Source of the DNA: Parashewanella spongiae
GTDB taxonomy: Bacteria; Pseudomonadota; Gammaproteobacteria; Enterobacterales; Shewanellaceae
Length of the DNA: 64,000 nucleotides
Assembly (NCBI RefSeq): GCF_004358345.1
Contig: NZ_CP037952.1
Coordinates: 4,030,001-4,094,000, forward strand
Direction: 5' to 3'
Positions within the stretch are counted from its first letter, which is position 1, and each line of letters begins with the position of its first letter. The notes under the pieces were generated by a model. The model was not told the DNA's origin, made no database searches, and saw only the letters and a program-made list of their open reading frames with translations. Made by a program: the position numbers and the translations under genes. Shown piece after piece: positions 1 to 10,989 of the stretch.

Positions 1-3000
1 TATCAAGCTTTGTAGCGCCAGTAATAAATCATCTGTCGGGTTAACTTGCCAATCATCACCTAATTGAAATTGGCCTTTGGCATCTTCTAAGCGATAGTTA
101 ATCAATACAGGGGTTTTACCTGCTTCTTTCCAAGGCAATAATGTTTGTTGGAATGATTCTAAAACAGATTGATCAATCTGAGTGCTTTCGATATCTATTT
201 CTAATCCTTTTGAAAAATGACCACGTGCTTCACTAATATCGATGATGTTTCTCGCTGTCATTCTGTTTCCGCCAGAAAAGTCATCAACGCTAACTTCACC
301 TTCGCAGATAATGACTCGATCTTTTTCAATCAAATGATTAAATTTTTCATAAGCTTCGGTAAATAGCATAACTTCTAAGCGACCACTTTTATCATCCAGT
401 GTTACCAAGCCCATTTTAGAGCCTCGTTTAGTCATCATCACCCTTGAAGCAACAACCAAACCTGCTATTTTAACTGTTTTACTGCGCCCTGTAGGGTGCG
501 TATCTTTCAAACGACCATTGGTGTAATACTTTAATTCTTTCAGGTATTGATTGATTGGGTGCCCAGTTAAATATAAACCGAGAGTATCTCGCTCACCTTC
601 TAGCCACACTTTGTCTGGCCAAGGTGTACAATCAACAAATTGCTGTTTCGCATCATTAGGATCGGTATTAAGCAGACCAAACATGTCATTTTGGCCAGTT
701 GATTCTGCTTTCGCATGCTGTGCTGCTGCTAAAATCGCTTGAGGTAATGTTGCCATCATTGATGCTCGATGGGGGCCTAGAGTGTCCAAGGCACCAGCGG
801 AAACGAGTTTTTCAATGACTCGTTTGTTCAGTTTTTTAAGATCAACTCTGGCACAAAAATCAAATAAATCGATAAATGGCCCTGACTTTCTGGCTTCGAG
901 TATTGATTCAACAGGGCCTTCACCCACGCCTTTAATTGCACCAATGCCATAAATAATATTAAATTCGTCATCAACCGTGAACTTAAACTGACCTCTGTTC
1001 ACGTCTGGTGGAATTAATGGCAGTCCCATGCGTTCACATTCATCAACGAGAGTAACAATCTTATCGGTATTATCCATATCCGCAGACATTACTGCCGCCA
1101 TAAACTGTGATGGATAATGGGTTTTTAACCAAAGCGTTTGATACGAAACCAATGCATAAGCGGCTGAATGGGATTTATTGAATCCATATCCCGCAAACTT
1201 TTCAACCAAATCAAAAATTTTCATCGACAGTTCACCATCGATACCATTATTGTTCGCACCTTCTTTAAAAATACTCCGTTGTTTTGCCATTTCTTCAGGC
1301 TTCTTTTTACCCATAGCTCGACGAAGCATATCCGCTCCACCTAGGGTATAACCTGATAAAACCTGAGCAATCTGCATAACCTGCTCTTGATACAAAATAA
1401 TACCGTATGTCGGCTCAAGCAGATCTTTTAATGATTCATGTTGCCATTGCGCGTCTGGATACGAAACTTCTTCACGGCCATGTTTACGCTCAATGAAGTT
1501 GTCTACCATGCCTGATTGCAAAGGTCCTGGACGGAATAAGGCAACAAGCGCAATCATATCTTCAAAACTGTCTGGTTGAAGACGCTTAATAAGATCTTTC
1601 ATACCACGTGATTCGAGCTGGAATACCGCTGTGGTTTCGTAACGCTGCAATAGCTTGAATGAGGCGGGGTCATCAAGAGGAATTGATTCAATTCGAATTG
1701 GCTCAAGCCCTTTCTTCGCTTGAGTTGCATTCACCATTTGCAGTGCCCAATCGACAATGGTGAGTGTTCGTAATCCCAAGAAATCGAACTTAACAAGCCC
1801 TGCCGTTTCTACGTCATTTTTATCAAACTGAGTAACTGGGTTAAGCCCTTCAGCATCACAGTAAAGTGGGGAAAAATCAGTAATCTTAGTTGGGGCAATC
1901 ACCACCCCTCCAGCATGTTTACCTGCATTTCGAGTGACACCTTCAAGGCGGCGGCACATATCAATCAGATCTTTTACATCTTCATCGGCTTCATAGGCTT
2001 CTGGTAAAGCGGGCTCGGCTTCAAAAGCTTTGGCTAATGTCATGCCCGGCTCAGGAGGGATCATTTTTGATATTCGGTCAACAAATCCGTACGGATGCCC
2101 AAGTACACGACCAACATCTCGAATTACCGCTTTAGCAGCCATAGTACCGAATGTAATGATTTGAGATACGGCATCACGACCATAAAGTTCAGCAACATGA
2201 TCGATCACTTCATCTCGCCTATCCATACAAAAATCGACGTCGAAATCCGGCATTGAAACACGCTCAGGGTTCAAGAATCGCTCAAACAGTAAATCGAATT
2301 CAAGTGGATCTAAGTCGGTAATTTTTAACGCATATGCGACTAACGAACCCGCACCTGAACCGCGACCCGGTCCGACAGGGATATCGTTATCTTTACCCCA
2401 TTGAATAAACTCCATCACAATCAAGAAATAACCGGGGAAGCCCATTTCGTTAATAACGTTAAGCTCAACGTCAAGTCGCTTGTCGTATTCACCCCGTTTT
2501 TCAGCTCTTTCTGTTTCATCAGGAAACAAGAACTGTAAACGTTCTTCTAATCCTTTTTCGGATACATCGACAAGGAAATCTTCGATCGACATGTCACCTG
2601 TAGGGAAGTTTGGCAAGAAGTACTCATCTAAACGAACCGTTACATTGCAACGTTTACTGATTTCAACACTATTTTGTAGTGCTTCAGGAATATCACTGAA
2701 TATCTCACACATCTCTTCTTCTGATCGCAAGTACTGTTGTGAGCTATACTTTTTAGGTCGACGATTATCAGCAAGTGTAAAACCATCGTGAATCGCGACT
2801 CGGATCTCGTGGGAATCAAAGTCATCGGCGTGCAAGAATACTACTTGGTTTGTTGCGACGACTGGTAAGTTGTTTTGCATCGCGTGTTCGACTGCCATGT
2901 GTAAATAACGTTCTTCGTCTGCTCGTCCTGTGCGTAATAGCTCGACATAATAGCGATCGGTAAAATGGGTCTGATAAAAATCTGTGAGCTCTTGAGCTTG

Positions 3001-3444
3001 AGGCGCATTCCCTTTCAGCAACGCTTGCCCTAAATCACCGTCTTTTCCACCAGATAGCAACAATAACCCTTCATTATATTTCGGCAACCATTCTTTATCG
3101 ATAACGGTCTTTCCTGCAATCTCACCTCGTAAATAAGCTTGGCTAATAAGCTGAGTTAAATTCTGGTAGCCGTCATTATTCATTGCAATAACAGTTAAAC
3201 TACTTAAATCGTCAGATTCTTTGGATTGCATCCAAAAATCAGCGCCTATGATTGGTTTTATACCGCTCGAATGGCAAGCACCGTAAAACTTTACAAGCCC
3301 ACAAAAATTATTCTGATCCGTTAATGCTATCGCTGGCATTTTCAGCTCGGCAGCACGCGACAGTATAGGTTTAACTTTTGCCACACCATCAGACATGGAG
3401 AAATCACTGTGGACTCGAAGATGCACAAAACGGGGTTCAGACAT
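1..3444 (-). CDS. dnaE: DNA polymerase III alpha subunit (3' end beyond window)
   Basis: Replicative polymerase, catalytic subunit of the Pol III holoenzyme in the cytoplasm. The frame is open from the ATG at 3444 to the window edge: 1148 codons, so only the last few residues of the usual roughly 1160 are missing. The N-terminus ([20 protein letters not shown]) is the PHP domain. The C-family polymerase motif PDFDVDF lies near residues 399-405 and supplies the catalytic aspartates (about D400 and D402). It is the last gene visible in the minus-strand run lpxA...lpxB-rnhB-dnaE, 60 bp after rnhB. The order rnhB-dnaE after lpxB is the standard gammaproteobacterial one. Nothing looks broken. Confidence 0.97.
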   Translation of the reverse strand, partial: MSEPRFVHLRVHSDFSMSDGVAKVKPILSRAAELKMPAIALTDQNNFCGLVKFYGACHSSGIKPIIGADFWMQSKESDDLSSLTVIAMNNDGYQNLTQLISQAYLRGEIAGKTVIDKEWLPKYNEGLLLLSGGKDGDLGQALLKGNAPQAQELTDFYQTHFTDRYYVELLRTGRADEERYLHMAVEHAMQNNLPVVATNQVVFLHADDFDSHEIRVAIHDGFTLADNRRPKKYSSQQYLRSEEEMCEIFSDIPEALQNSVEISKRCNVTVRLDEYFLPNFPTGDMSIEDFLVDVSEKGLEERLQFLFPDETERAEKRGEYDKRLDVELNVINEMGFPGYFLIVMEFIQWGKDNDIPVGPGRGSGAGSLVAYALKITDLDPLEFDLLFERFLNPERVSMPDFDVDFCMDRRDEVIDHVAELYGRDAVSQIITFGTMAAKAVIRDVGRVLGHPYGFVDRISKMIPPEPGMTLAKAFEAEPALPEAYEADEDVKDLIDMCRRLEGVTRNAGKHAGGVVIAPTKITDFSPLYCDAEGLNPVTQFDKNDVETAGLVKFDFLGLRTLTIVDWALQMVNATQAKKGLEPIRIESIPLDDPASFKLLQRYETTAVFQLESRGMKDLIKRLQPDSFEDMIALVALFRPGPLQSGMVDNFIERKHGREEVSYPDAQWQHESLKDLLEPTYGIILYQEQVMQIAQVLSGYTLGGADMLRRAMGKKKPEEMAKQRSIFKEGANNNGIDGELSMKIFDLVEKFAGYGFNKSHSAAYALVSYQTLWLKTHYPSQFMAAVMSADMDNTDKIVTLVDECERMGLPLIPPDVNRGQFKFTVDDEFNIIYGIGAIKGVGEGPVESILEARKSGPFIDLFDFCARVDLKKLNKRVIEKLVSAGALDTLGPHRASMMATLPQAILAAAQHAKAESTGQNDMFGLLNTDPNDAKQQFVDCTPWPDKVWLEGERDTLGLYLTGHPINQYLKELKYYTNGRLKDTHPTGRSKTVKIAGLVVASRVMMTKRGSKMGLVTLDDKSGRLEVMLFTEAYEKFNHLIEKDRVIICEGEVSVDDFSGGNRMTARNIIDISEARGHFSKGLEIDIESTQIDQSVLESFQQTLLPWKEAGKTPVLINYRLEDAKGQFQLGDDWQVNPTDDLLLALQSLI

Positions 3445-3504
3445 AATGACTTTTGGTTTCTTAATAAAATGAAAAGAGATATTGATTTAGCCTAACAGAC
3501 TCGC

Positions 3505-4125
3505 TCAATTCGAGCCAGAAATTAGCACTTTTACAGGTTTAAAACTACGACGATATTCAGGCAAAACCCCGAACTCTTGCAGGGCGGCAAGGTGAGCTTT
3601 TGTTGGATAACCTTTATGGGCTGCGAAACCATACTGCGGGTGCAGTTTATCAAGCTCATGCATTTCTTTATCCCGTACCACCTTTGCAACAATAGATGCT
3701 GCGCTTATAGCAGGGATAACACCATCACCTTTCACAATTGCATGGGCCGTCATACTTAACTCAGGCACTCGATTACCATCGACCAAAACAACTTCAGGGA
3801 TAGGTTTCAAACCAGCTACTGCGCGTTGCATGGCCAGCATAGTGGCATGCAAGATATTGATTTCATCGATTTCTGCTGGGCTTGCCCGCCCCACACTCAC
3901 ACAGAGCGCCTTTTCTATTATTTGCGCAAACAATGCATCACGCTTTTTTTCTGAAAGTTTTTTTGAATCATTTAAGCCTTCAATTGGGTTATTAGGATCC
4001 AAAATCACAGCTGCGGTGACCACATCACCTACGAGTGGCCCTCTACCAACTTCATCAACACCCGCATGTTGTATGCTGCAAATATCATTAACCTGTTCTA
4101 GGGTAATATTTTTAAAAACTGCCAT
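3505..4125 (-). CDS. rnhB: Ribonuclease HII
   Basis: Cytoplasmic endonuclease that nicks at ribonucleotides embedded in DNA and removes the RNA strand of RNA-DNA hybrids. It has 206 residues, normal for the family. The acidic active site is visible in [15 protein letters not shown] near residue 23 and in the VLVDG strand near residue 115. The [11 protein letters not shown] motif follows near residue 143. The ATG overlaps the lpxB stop codon by one base (TAATG), so the two are translationally coupled. dnaE follows 60 bp downstream. Confidence 0.97.
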   Translation of the reverse strand: MAVFKNITLEQVNDICSIQHAGVDEVGRGPLVGDVVTAAVILDPNNPIEGLNDSKKLSEKKRDALFAQIIEKALCVSVGRASPAEIDEINILHATMLAMQRAVAGLKPIPEVVLVDGNRVPELSMTAHAIVKGDGVIPAISAASIVAKVVRDKEMHELDKLHPQYGFAAHKGYPTKAHLAALQEFGVLPEYRRSFKPVKVLISGSN

Positions 4126-5276
4126 TATTTTCTACTCTTAATCAACACTGAAACTGCTTGAGCGGCACATTGACTTGCATTGCAAGCAAGCGTTTTATGG
4201 ATTTCAGTAAAGCGCTCGAATAGTGGAGAAAAGTCATCATTTAATTGCTTTGAAACGGCTGTAGATATATTTTGTGGCGTACAATCGGCCTGAATTAACT
4301 CAGGAATAATTGCTTCCCCAGAGAGCAGATTCGGCAATGAAAAATGGCTAATTTTCATCATTCGCTTTGCTATCGAGTATGTTACTGGACTCACCCGATA
4401 AGCAACAACCATAGGACGTTTGACTAACATGGCTTCTAATGTAGCAGTTCCAGATGCTAATAAAATGCAGTCAGCAGCTGCCATAACCGTGCGAGACTTC
4501 CCAATGACTAGCTCAATTTCTAGATCGGGAGCATATTGTTTTAATGCTTCAGTGAACTGCTTTTTTCGAGCCTCATTAACTAAAGGCGTAATAAACTTTA
4601 AGTCTGGATATTTCTGTTTAAGTTCGTTAGCCGCTTCTAAAAATGGTTGTGCAAGTTGTTTCAGTTCCCCACCTCTTGAGCCTGGTAAAATAGCTAAATA
4701 CTCAGATTGGTGAGCTACCCCTAAAGCATCTCTTGCAGTAGCCTTATCACTTTGCATTGGGATATCGTCAGCTAAGGTATGCCCGACAAATGTGCAAGGC
4801 ACATTATGTTGGTCATAAAATGCCTTTTCGAAAGGCAATAGAGATAACACCATGTCAGTGGCTGCAGCAATTTTGAAAATTCGTTTTGGTCGCCACGCCC
4901 ATACTGATGGACTAACGTAATGAACCGTTTTGATGTTTAGACGCTTTAATTTTAGCTCAAGCCCAATATTAAAATCAGGTGCATCGATCCCAATAAAACA
5001 GTCGGGATTAATTTCGGTAATTTTTGCTATTAATTCTCGGCGTACTGTTATCAGTCTTGGTAACCGTGATAACACTTCAACCAAACCCATGACCGACAAC
5101 TCATCCATTGAAAAGTAAGACTCAAACCCTAAAGCTTCCATTCGTGGCCCACCGATCCCAACAAATCGAGCGTCAGGATATTTTTTTTGCAGTGCTTTAA
5201 CTAAGCCTGCACCCAAAATATCACCTGAGACTTCACCAGCTACCAATGCGAAAATAGGAACACGTTTTGAGGCCAT
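4125..5276 (-). CDS. lpxB: Lipid-A-disaccharide synthase
   Basis: Peripheral inner-membrane glycosyltransferase (GT19) that joins UDP-2,3-diacylglucosamine to lipid X to give the lipid A disaccharide. It has 383 residues, full length. Visible family motifs are [15 protein letters not shown] at residues 11-25, [14 protein letters not shown] near 122, LPGSRGGEL near 197 and [11 protein letters not shown] near 273. It is followed at once by rnhB. Unusually, about 270 bp separate it from lpxA, holding a strong GC hairpin and a REP-like element (family D). lpxB-rnhB-dnaE may therefore use their own promoter rather than rely on read-through from lpxA. Confidence 0.97.
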   Translation of the reverse strand: MASKRVPIFALVAGEVSGDILGAGLVKALQKKYPDARFVGIGGPRMEALGFESYFSMDELSVMGLVEVLSRLPRLITVRRELIAKITEINPDCFIGIDAPDFNIGLELKLKRLNIKTVHYVSPSVWAWRPKRIFKIAAATDMVLSLLPFEKAFYDQHNVPCTFVGHTLADDIPMQSDKATARDALGVAHQSEYLAILPGSRGGELKQLAQPFLEAANELKQKYPDLKFITPLVNEARKKQFTEALKQYAPDLEIELVIGKSRTVMAAADCILLASGTATLEAMLVKRPMVVAYRVSPVTYSIAKRMMKISHFSLPNLLSGEAIIPELIQADCTPQNISTAVSKQLNDDFSPLFERFTEIHKTLACNASQCAAQAVSVLIKSRK

Positions 5277-5311
5277 AATGTCTTCTTAAAAGCTAAAAAT
5301 TGGTTAATAAC

Positions 5312-5338
5312 AAACAAGGCCTCAATGAGGCCTTGTTT
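5312..5338 (-). terminator. Terminator-like hairpin between lpxA and lpxB
   Basis: The stem CAAGGCCTC / GAGGCCTTG has a short AAT loop and flanking A and T runs. On the minus strand it is followed by a T-rich tail (TTTGTTATT). It lies downstream of lpxA and 36 bp upstream of the lpxB start, so it could attenuate lpxA-to-lpxB read-through. It is symmetric enough to act on either strand. Confidence 0.55.
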
Positions 5339-5354
5339 AACATGGATAAGTTGT

Positions 5355-5539
5355 AAGGGATCTAGCGATTTAGAAAGTACCAATCGTTGTCATACCAGCG
5401 AAGGCTGGTATCCAGTGACTTTTATAGAAAAAAGTAAAGGCACTAGACTACCGACATTCAAAACTGTCGTTACTTCGTTTCCAGCCTGTGCTGGAGTGAC
5501 GAGAACTCATCGGTATACTTTCTTCCGCAACTTTCCTAA
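5355..5539 (+). repeat. Family D REP-like element, copy 1
   Basis: Starts AAGGGATCTAGCGATTTAG and ends near TTTCCTAA. Inside is a perfect hairpin ATACCAGC-GAAG-GCTGGTAT, then CCAGTGACTTTTATAG. A shared hairpin (CGACATTCAAAACTGTCG, 5452-5469) follows, then CCAGCCTGTGCTGGAGTGACG. Related copies lie at 50142 and 50458. It sits between lpxA and lpxB. No convincing target duplication is visible for this copy. Confidence 0.75.
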
Positions 5540-5548
5540 CAAACACTG

Positions 5549-6319
5549 TTATCGAATAATGCCACGACTTGAGTTTGTAGCAAAATCAAGCATCATTTTA
5601 ACTTCTGAATAGGCTTTCGCGTCATCTTGCAACTCAGCAACGGCTTCTTCAATTGTCAGACTACTGCGATACAATTTTTTATAAGCGCGTCTAACTGCAT
5701 TCTGGCTTTCGATAGAGAAACCTCTGCGCTTTAATCCTTCGCGATTTAAACCTCTAGGCACTGCAGGCTGTCCTGCAGCCATAACAAAAGGAGGAACATC
5801 TTGTAAAATCAAAGAAGCACCTGCTGCAAATGCATGGTCACCAATATGCACAAATTGATGCACACCAGTCATACCACCTAGAATAACAAAATCACCAACA
5901 TGAACATGACCAGCAATTGAGGCATTATTCGCTAAAATAACATTATCACCCACAACACAATCATGCGCGATATGTACATAATTCATAAATAGGTTGTTCG
6001 AACCAATTTTCGTCTCACTGTTATCTTGTACTGTACCGCGATGGATGGTTACGTTTTCGCGAATAACATTATTATTACCCATGATTAGCTTCGTTGGCTC
6101 GCCAGCATACTTTTTATCCTGACAATCTTCTCCTACTGATGCAAACTGGTAAATTCGATTACCTTTACCAATAGTCGTTGGCCCTTTGACTACAACATGA
6201 GAGCTGAGCCAGCAGTCATCGCCAATCTCTACATCTGCACCAATATAAGTCCATGGACCTATGGTGACATTTTTACCAATTTTTGCATCAGGATGTACGA
6301 ACGCTAATTTGTCTATCAC
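5549..6319 (-). CDS. lpxA: UDP-N-acetylglucosamine O-acyltransferase
   Basis: First step of lipid A synthesis: moves an R-3-hydroxyacyl chain from acyl carrier protein to UDP-GlcNAc. The left-handed beta-helix of hexapeptide repeats (for example [20 protein letters not shown]) fills the first two thirds. The histidine-rich active-site region ([20 protein letters not shown]) is present. The open frame extends to 6343. The family normally begins IDK-AFVHP, which matches a GTG at 6319 that overlaps the fabZ stop codon as GTGA, so I chose that start (256 residues, normal length). This implies translational coupling to fabZ. Confidence 0.95.
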   Translation of the reverse strand: MIDKLAFVHPDAKIGKNVTIGPWTYIGADVEIGDDCWLSSHVVVKGPTTIGKGNRIYQFASVGEDCQDKKYAGEPTKLIMGNNNVIRENVTIHRGTVQDNSETKIGSNNLFMNYVHIAHDCVVGDNVILANNASIAGHVHVGDFVILGGMTGVHQFVHIGDHAFAAGASLILQDVPPFVMAAGQPAVPRGLNREGLKRRGFSIESQNAVRRAYKKLYRSSLTIEEAVAELQDDAKAYSEVKMMLDFATNSSRGIIR

Positions 6320-6780
6320 TTTGTAATCTCTCTGCGAGCACACATAATTTCAGCTGAACACGCCAGCTCGCCGTCCACTGTGGCTTGACCGATAAAAACA
6401 CCTATTCCTCGGCGCTCTTTTACCATTTTAACTTTAAAGTGGATCTGATCACCTGGCTCTACAACTCTTTTGAATCGAGCTTTATCAATGCCTGCAAAAT
6501 AGTAGAGCACGTTTTCAGGTGGCACATCGTCGCTCATGGTTTTAAAGGCTAGTAAGCCAGTAGCTTGAGCCATGGCTTCAAGTAATAATACACCTGGCAT
6601 AACTGGCTGTACTGGAAAATGCCCTTGAAAAAACGGTTCATTAATGGTCACATTTTTGATTGCATGAAGAGTGTCTCCAGGTGTGTAATCAAGTACACGA
6701 TCAATCAATAAAAATGGGTATCTATGAGGCAGATATTTCAATATTTCATGAATATCCATCGTGTTCATTTCATTCGACAC
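6316..6780 (-). CDS. fabZ: 3-hydroxyacyl-ACP dehydratase
   Basis: Hot-dog-fold dehydratase of fatty acid elongation, cytoplasmic. It has 154 residues. The catalytic histidine lies in [14 protein letters not shown] and the catalytic glutamate in [11 protein letters not shown], both about residues 50-75. The N-terminal [12 protein letters not shown] is family-typical. It lies between lpxD and lpxA, the conserved arrangement that places the enzymes competing for 3-hydroxyacyl-ACP in one operon. Its stop overlaps the lpxA GTG start. Confidence 0.97.
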   Translation of the reverse strand: MSNEMNTMDIHEILKYLPHRYPFLLIDRVLDYTPGDTLHAIKNVTINEPFFQGHFPVQPVMPGVLLLEAMAQATGLLAFKTMSDDVPPENVLYYFAGIDKARFKRVVEPGDQIHFKVKMVKERRGIGVFIGQATVDGELACSAEIMCARREITK

Positions 6781-6808
6781 GAATACATTCCTTAACGTTG
6801 TGCAAATA

Positions 6809-7834
6809 TTATTCTGTAGCTTTAGAAGCTTTTTCTAAAACTTTAACTCTGTTGAACAGGTCATCTAATTGTCTAAACCGTACCGTATTTCTACGCCAAA
6901 GTTTATTTGGCATGGCAACTGTTGCCGATGAAACGATACCTTTTTCTCGAACAACGCTTGTGACATTTGTACCGCCACTAACATGGACGCCATCAGCTAT
7001 CGAAAGGTGGCCTGCCACTGCGCTGTTACCGCCAATAATACAATATTTGCCTATGGTACAGCTACCCGCTATTGTTGAATTACCTGCAATAGCAGTATGT
7101 GCACCGATGACAACATTATGTGCGACTTGGATCTGATTATCGAGAATTACGCCGTCTTCAATAATGGTATGCTCTATAGCACCACGATCAATACTCGTAC
7201 TCGCTCCTATTTCAACACTATCACCAATACGAACACCACCAGTCTGAGGTATCTTAATCCATTTTCCAGCATCATTTGCGTAGCCAAAACCATCTGAACC
7301 AATAACTGCACCAGAATGAATAATGCAATTCTGACCTAAATGTACATCATGGTAAATCGTCACATTAGCCCAAATTCGACAATTTGATCCAATGATAGAA
7401 TCTTGCCCAATAACAGTGCCAGCGCCAATTTCAGTGTTATCACCAACAATCGCTTTAGAACCAATTACAGCATTGGCGCCAACAGATACATTTTCACCTA
7501 ACATAGCACTAGGATCAATTTGAGCACTGGGATGAATGTTATATGCAGCTTGAGGAGTCGTATCTAACCACTGTGAAACCAAAGCAAAGGCAACATAAGC
7601 GTCTTTTACTATTAGCGCATTACCATTATAGTGCTCAGCACTTTTTTCGCTAAGCAGTACAGCTGTTGCTTTTGTGTCGTCTAGTAAACTGCGATATTTT
7701 GAATTAGCCAAAAAAGAGAGTTGACCCTCGACAGCATTTTCTAAGGTAGCGACACTGTTAATTACAGCATCACCATACCCTTGTACTTTACCATCGAGAC
7801 GGCTTGCCAACTCTTTTAATGAAATAGATTGCAT
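6809..7834 (-). CDS. lpxD: UDP-3-O-(3-hydroxyacyl)glucosamine N-acyltransferase
   Basis: Third step of lipid A synthesis, adding the N-linked hydroxyacyl chain. It has an N-terminal uridine-binding domain (about residues 1-100), then a long hexapeptide left-handed helix from about residue 100. The histidine motif [16 protein letters not shown] is near residue 240. The last 30 residues are a helical tail ([16 protein letters not shown]). The open frame can begin at a TTG (7837) directly after the skp stop, but the adjacent ATG at 7834 is the better start. It has 341 residues, normal length. Confidence 0.96.
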   Translation of the reverse strand: MQSISLKELASRLDGKVQGYGDAVINSVATLENAVEGQLSFLANSKYRSLLDDTKATAVLLSEKSAEHYNGNALIVKDAYVAFALVSQWLDTTPQAAYNIHPSAQIDPSAMLGENVSVGANAVIGSKAIVGDNTEIGAGTVIGQDSIIGSNCRIWANVTIYHDVHLGQNCIIHSGAVIGSDGFGYANDAGKWIKIPQTGGVRIGDSVEIGASTSIDRGAIEHTIIEDGVILDNQIQVAHNVVIGAHTAIAGNSTIAGSCTIGKYCIIGGNSAVAGHLSIADGVHVSGGTNVTSVVREKGIVSSATVAMPNKLWRRNTVRFRQLDDLFNRVKVLEKASKATE

Positions 7835-7837
7835 CAA

Positions 7838-8344
7838 TTAATTGCCTTTAGTTAAGGCCTCTACCACTTTACTGCTAATATCTGAAGTTGGTTTTACGTA
7901 AACTACAGATTGTCTTGGAAGTACGATATCAAACTGCTCTTTTTCAGCGAGTTTATTTACTGCATCCAATACTGTTTTAAGCAATTTATTTTGCTCTTCA
8001 CCACTACGACGACGGAAATCTTCATTTAAAGCTTTACCTTTCAACTGTATATCAGAGCGCAAAGATTCCATTTTACGTTGCAATTCAGTTTGCTGATCTT
8101 TGCTCATGATTGCAGCATCACGTTGCTGGGTTTCTAGCATAGTGCGTAATTCTTGTTGTTTTTTCTTCAAACCAGCTTCTCTGTCAGCAAATTCTGACTG
8201 CAAGGTCTTAGCGACTTTTTCACGTTGTGGAAGTTGCTCGAATATTGCAGCCATATCAACAACTGCAATTTTTTCAGCTTGAGCCATTAGTGGAGCGCCA
8301 ATTAGCGCCAAAGTCATCAAAGCCTTAGTTACCGTCTTCTTCAA
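7838..8344 (-). CDS. skp: Periplasmic chaperone Skp/OmpH
   Basis: Periplasmic holdase that delivers unfolded outer-membrane proteins to the BAM complex. It has 168 residues. The signal peptide (MKKTVTKALMTLALIGAPLMAQA) is followed by a mature chain beginning EKIAVVDMAAIFEQLP. The middle (about 50-125) is a charged heptad-rich coiled coil, matching the tentacles of Skp. It lies between bamA and lpxD as usual. Its stop abuts the lpxD start. Confidence 0.95.
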   Translation of the reverse strand: MKKTVTKALMTLALIGAPLMAQAEKIAVVDMAAIFEQLPQREKVAKTLQSEFADREAGLKKKQQELRTMLETQQRDAAIMSKDQQTELQRKMESLRSDIQLKGKALNEDFRRRSGEEQNKLLKTVLDAVNKLAEKEQFDIVLPRQSVVYVKPTSDISSKVVEALTKGN

Positions 8345-8392
8345 AATTTACTCCTTGTTGTGCTTTAAAATTTTTAAACTTGCCGAGTATAT

Positions 8393-8432
8393 ACTTAAAA
8401 TACTGCAAATTGCATCTTGAAGTATTTTAAGT
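8393..8432 (-). other. AT-rich stem-loop between bamA and skp
   Basis: A 12-bp perfect inverted repeat ACTTAAAATACT / AGTATTTTAAGT with a 16-base loop lies in the 108-bp bamA-skp gap. It has no U tract directly after it on the minus strand. It is more likely an mRNA processing or stability element than a terminator. Confidence 0.4.
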
Positions 8433-8452
8433 ATTCAAATTAAGCCATATAT

Positions 8453-10927
8453 CTAGAAAGTTTGACCAATATTAAACGAGAACACTTCAGTGTCGTCGCC
8501 TTCGTACTCTTTAATTGGTCTTGCCAAGCTGAACACTAAAGGCCCCATTGGCGACAACCATTGAACGCTTAAACCGTAAGAAGCTCGGTACAAACTCGGA
8601 TCGCTATAATCTTGAATTTTTGCAAATTCAGTAGCTGGCAAATCACGATAGGAGTCATAATCAAACTCTGTGTCCCATATACTGCCAGCATCAGCAAAAA
8701 AGGATGTTCTTACTGAGTTTGAATAAGCTTCGTCGAGGAATGGAATTGGTACGATTAATTCGAGGCTCGCTGTAGCAATGGCATTACCGCCTAGCGAACG
8801 TCCATTTCGTACAAAAATTTCATTCGGATTGGTTGGTAATGAACAGCCACTTCCCGATGGATCCGGACAAAACTCTTGATCTCTTGTAACAGAGAAAGAT
8901 CTTGGCCCTACTGTATTGGTTTTAAAACCTCGTAGCGTCGTGCTGCCGCCAGAATAATAGTTTTCCCAAAACGGCAAGATATTGTCATTATCATTAGTTT
9001 GTCCATAACCATTACCATAGCCTAGACGTGCGCGCGCTAAGAATACAAAACTATGACTGCGCGTCAGTGGGAAATAGAATTTCGTATCTAAATCCATTTT
9101 AAAATATTGCACATCAGAACCTGGCGTAGTCACCTTAGTATTAAAGCGCTGAGATGAACCATTAGTTGGGAACGTGCCACGGTTTAGCGAACTTCGAGAC
9201 CAACCGAGATTAAGTTCAAAGTTATCGAAACTTAACTCATCATTGGCTCCGTCACGATAAATATCGAAGAACTGATTCGTTTGTTGGTTATCCGAAAGTT
9301 CGGAAAGGGTGTTGTGCCTAAAACCAATACCGCCATTAATACGGTTATACTCATTTATCGGAAAACCTGAATTGAGAGCAAAACCATAGGATTGGTTTTT
9401 ATATGCTTCTAGATTGGCTCGTCCGTAATCGGTTTTACTCCAATAAATACTGCCGCCTAAACTGATACCATCTTTGGTCCAATACGGATCTGTGTACGAT
9501 AAGTTAATCTGTTTTTGATACTTATTGGTATTAATGTTTAAGCCGGCTTGATTACCTGTCCCTAAAAAGTTATTTTGCTGAACCCCAAACTGCAAACTCA
9601 CACCTGTGCCAGAACCATAACCTACACCAGCATTAAACGAGCCTGATGGCTGTTCTTTTACCGTAAAGTCAATATCAACGATGTCATCTGTACCAGGCAC
9701 TTGAATGGTTTCAGTATCGACTTTCTCAAAGAATCCTAAGCGATTTAAGCTCTCTTTTGATCGTTCTACTAAATCTGAATTTAACCAAGCACCTTCCATT
9801 TGAGTAAGCTTGCGTCGCATGACTTCATCTTTGGTAATGGTGTTACCGGTAAAGTTAATCGCACGTACATAAACACGCTTACCTGGCTTGATACCAACAT
9901 TCAATGTAACTTCTTTGGTCTCATCGTCAATTTCAGGGTAGGTTTGCACTTCAGGGTAAGCATAACCAAAACGACCAAGGTACTTACTGTATAATTCTTC
10001 TGTAAACGTTACTTCAGCAGCGTTATAAGTATCGCCTTCTTTAATTGGTAGCAAGGCTTCCATTAATTTTTCACGTCCCATTAAGTCACCAGTCAAATTA
10101 ACTTTGCTTACTTTGTATGGTTCGCCTTCATCGACATTGATCGTGATGTATAGGCCTTTGCGATCTGGTGTCATCGCAACTTGCGTCGACGTTTCCTTAA
10201 AGCGTATATAACCTTGGTTATGATAAAACGCTTTAATAGACTCTAAGTCTGCCTGTAGTTTTTGTTTTTGATAGCGGCGTTCACCAAATAAATCCCACCA
10301 AGCAACATAATCTTTTAGCTCTAGCATTCCGATGAGTTCTTCATCCGAAAACACGGTATTGCCTACGACGTTAATTTGGCGGATATCAGCGGCTAAACCT
10401 TCGGTAAACTTAAGTTTAAGTTCTACACGGTTACGAGGAAGATTGATAATTTCAGCTTCTACTTTCGCTCCGTACTTACCAACACCGTAGTAAAAGTCTT
10501 GTAAGCCTTTTTCGATTCCAGACAACATGGTGCGGTCCAATGACTCACCAATTTTAACGCCTGAGCCATCTAGACTTTCTTGAAGTTGTTCATCTTTGAT
10601 GTCTTTATTACCATCAAAAGAGATTTCACTGATAGTTGGTCGCTCTTTAACTGCTACAATCAATACACCATCATCTCGACTCACTTGAATGTTTTCAAAG
10701 TTTGTCGAAGCATACAATGCCTTAATGGCTTGTTGCAGCTTGAGTTCGTCGATGGTATCCCCAACCTTCACAGGCAAGTTCAATAATGCTGCACCGAGTG
10801 CAACACGTTGCAATCCTTCGACTTGAATATCGGTTACCGTAAATGGCTGAAAAGACTCAGCCAGAGTATTGCCAGAAAAAGTGGCGCCGACTAGTAAAAT
10901 TGAGGCAAAAAGTTTATTTAATCTCAT
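8453..10927 (-). CDS. bamA: Outer membrane protein assembly factor BamA
   Basis: Central outer-membrane subunit of the BAM complex, which folds and inserts beta-barrel proteins. It has 824 residues. A signal peptide (about 1-23) precedes five POTRA domains (about 28-425; the first begins FTVTDIQVEGLQRV) and a C-terminal 16-strand barrel. The barrel holds the conserved lid motif GGSTTLRGF near residue 665 and ends in phenylalanine (FNIGQTF), the usual insertion signal. It lies downstream of rseP and upstream of skp, so the envelope-assembly genes are grouped. Confidence 0.97.
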   Translation of the reverse strand: MRLNKLFASILLVGATFSGNTLAESFQPFTVTDIQVEGLQRVALGAALLNLPVKVGDTIDELKLQQAIKALYASTNFENIQVSRDDGVLIVAVKERPTISEISFDGNKDIKDEQLQESLDGSGVKIGESLDRTMLSGIEKGLQDFYYGVGKYGAKVEAEIINLPRNRVELKLKFTEGLAADIRQINVVGNTVFSDEELIGMLELKDYVAWWDLFGERRYQKQKLQADLESIKAFYHNQGYIRFKETSTQVAMTPDRKGLYITINVDEGEPYKVSKVNLTGDLMGREKLMEALLPIKEGDTYNAAEVTFTEELYSKYLGRFGYAYPEVQTYPEIDDETKEVTLNVGIKPGKRVYVRAINFTGNTITKDEVMRRKLTQMEGAWLNSDLVERSKESLNRLGFFEKVDTETIQVPGTDDIVDIDFTVKEQPSGSFNAGVGYGSGTGVSLQFGVQQNNFLGTGNQAGLNINTNKYQKQINLSYTDPYWTKDGISLGGSIYWSKTDYGRANLEAYKNQSYGFALNSGFPINEYNRINGGIGFRHNTLSELSDNQQTNQFFDIYRDGANDELSFDNFELNLGWSRSSLNRGTFPTNGSSQRFNTKVTTPGSDVQYFKMDLDTKFYFPLTRSHSFVFLARARLGYGNGYGQTNDNDNILPFWENYYSGGSTTLRGFKTNTVGPRSFSVTRDQEFCPDPSGSGCSLPTNPNEIFVRNGRSLGGNAIATASLELIVPIPFLDEAYSNSVRTSFFADAGSIWDTEFDYDSYRDLPATEFAKIQDYSDPSLYRASYGLSVQWLSPMGPLVFSLARPIKEYEGDDTEVFSFNIGQTF

Positions 10928-10989
10928 AGAGCACTTCTAATTGTTATATCAATCCGCAAAACGCTAGATTGCTATCAGTCTGTCCTTGC

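Noticed and set aside
5325-5612. 95-residue plus-strand ORF between lpxB and lpxA
   Set aside because: Runs through the hairpin, the REP-like D element and the antisense of lpxA; no coding character.
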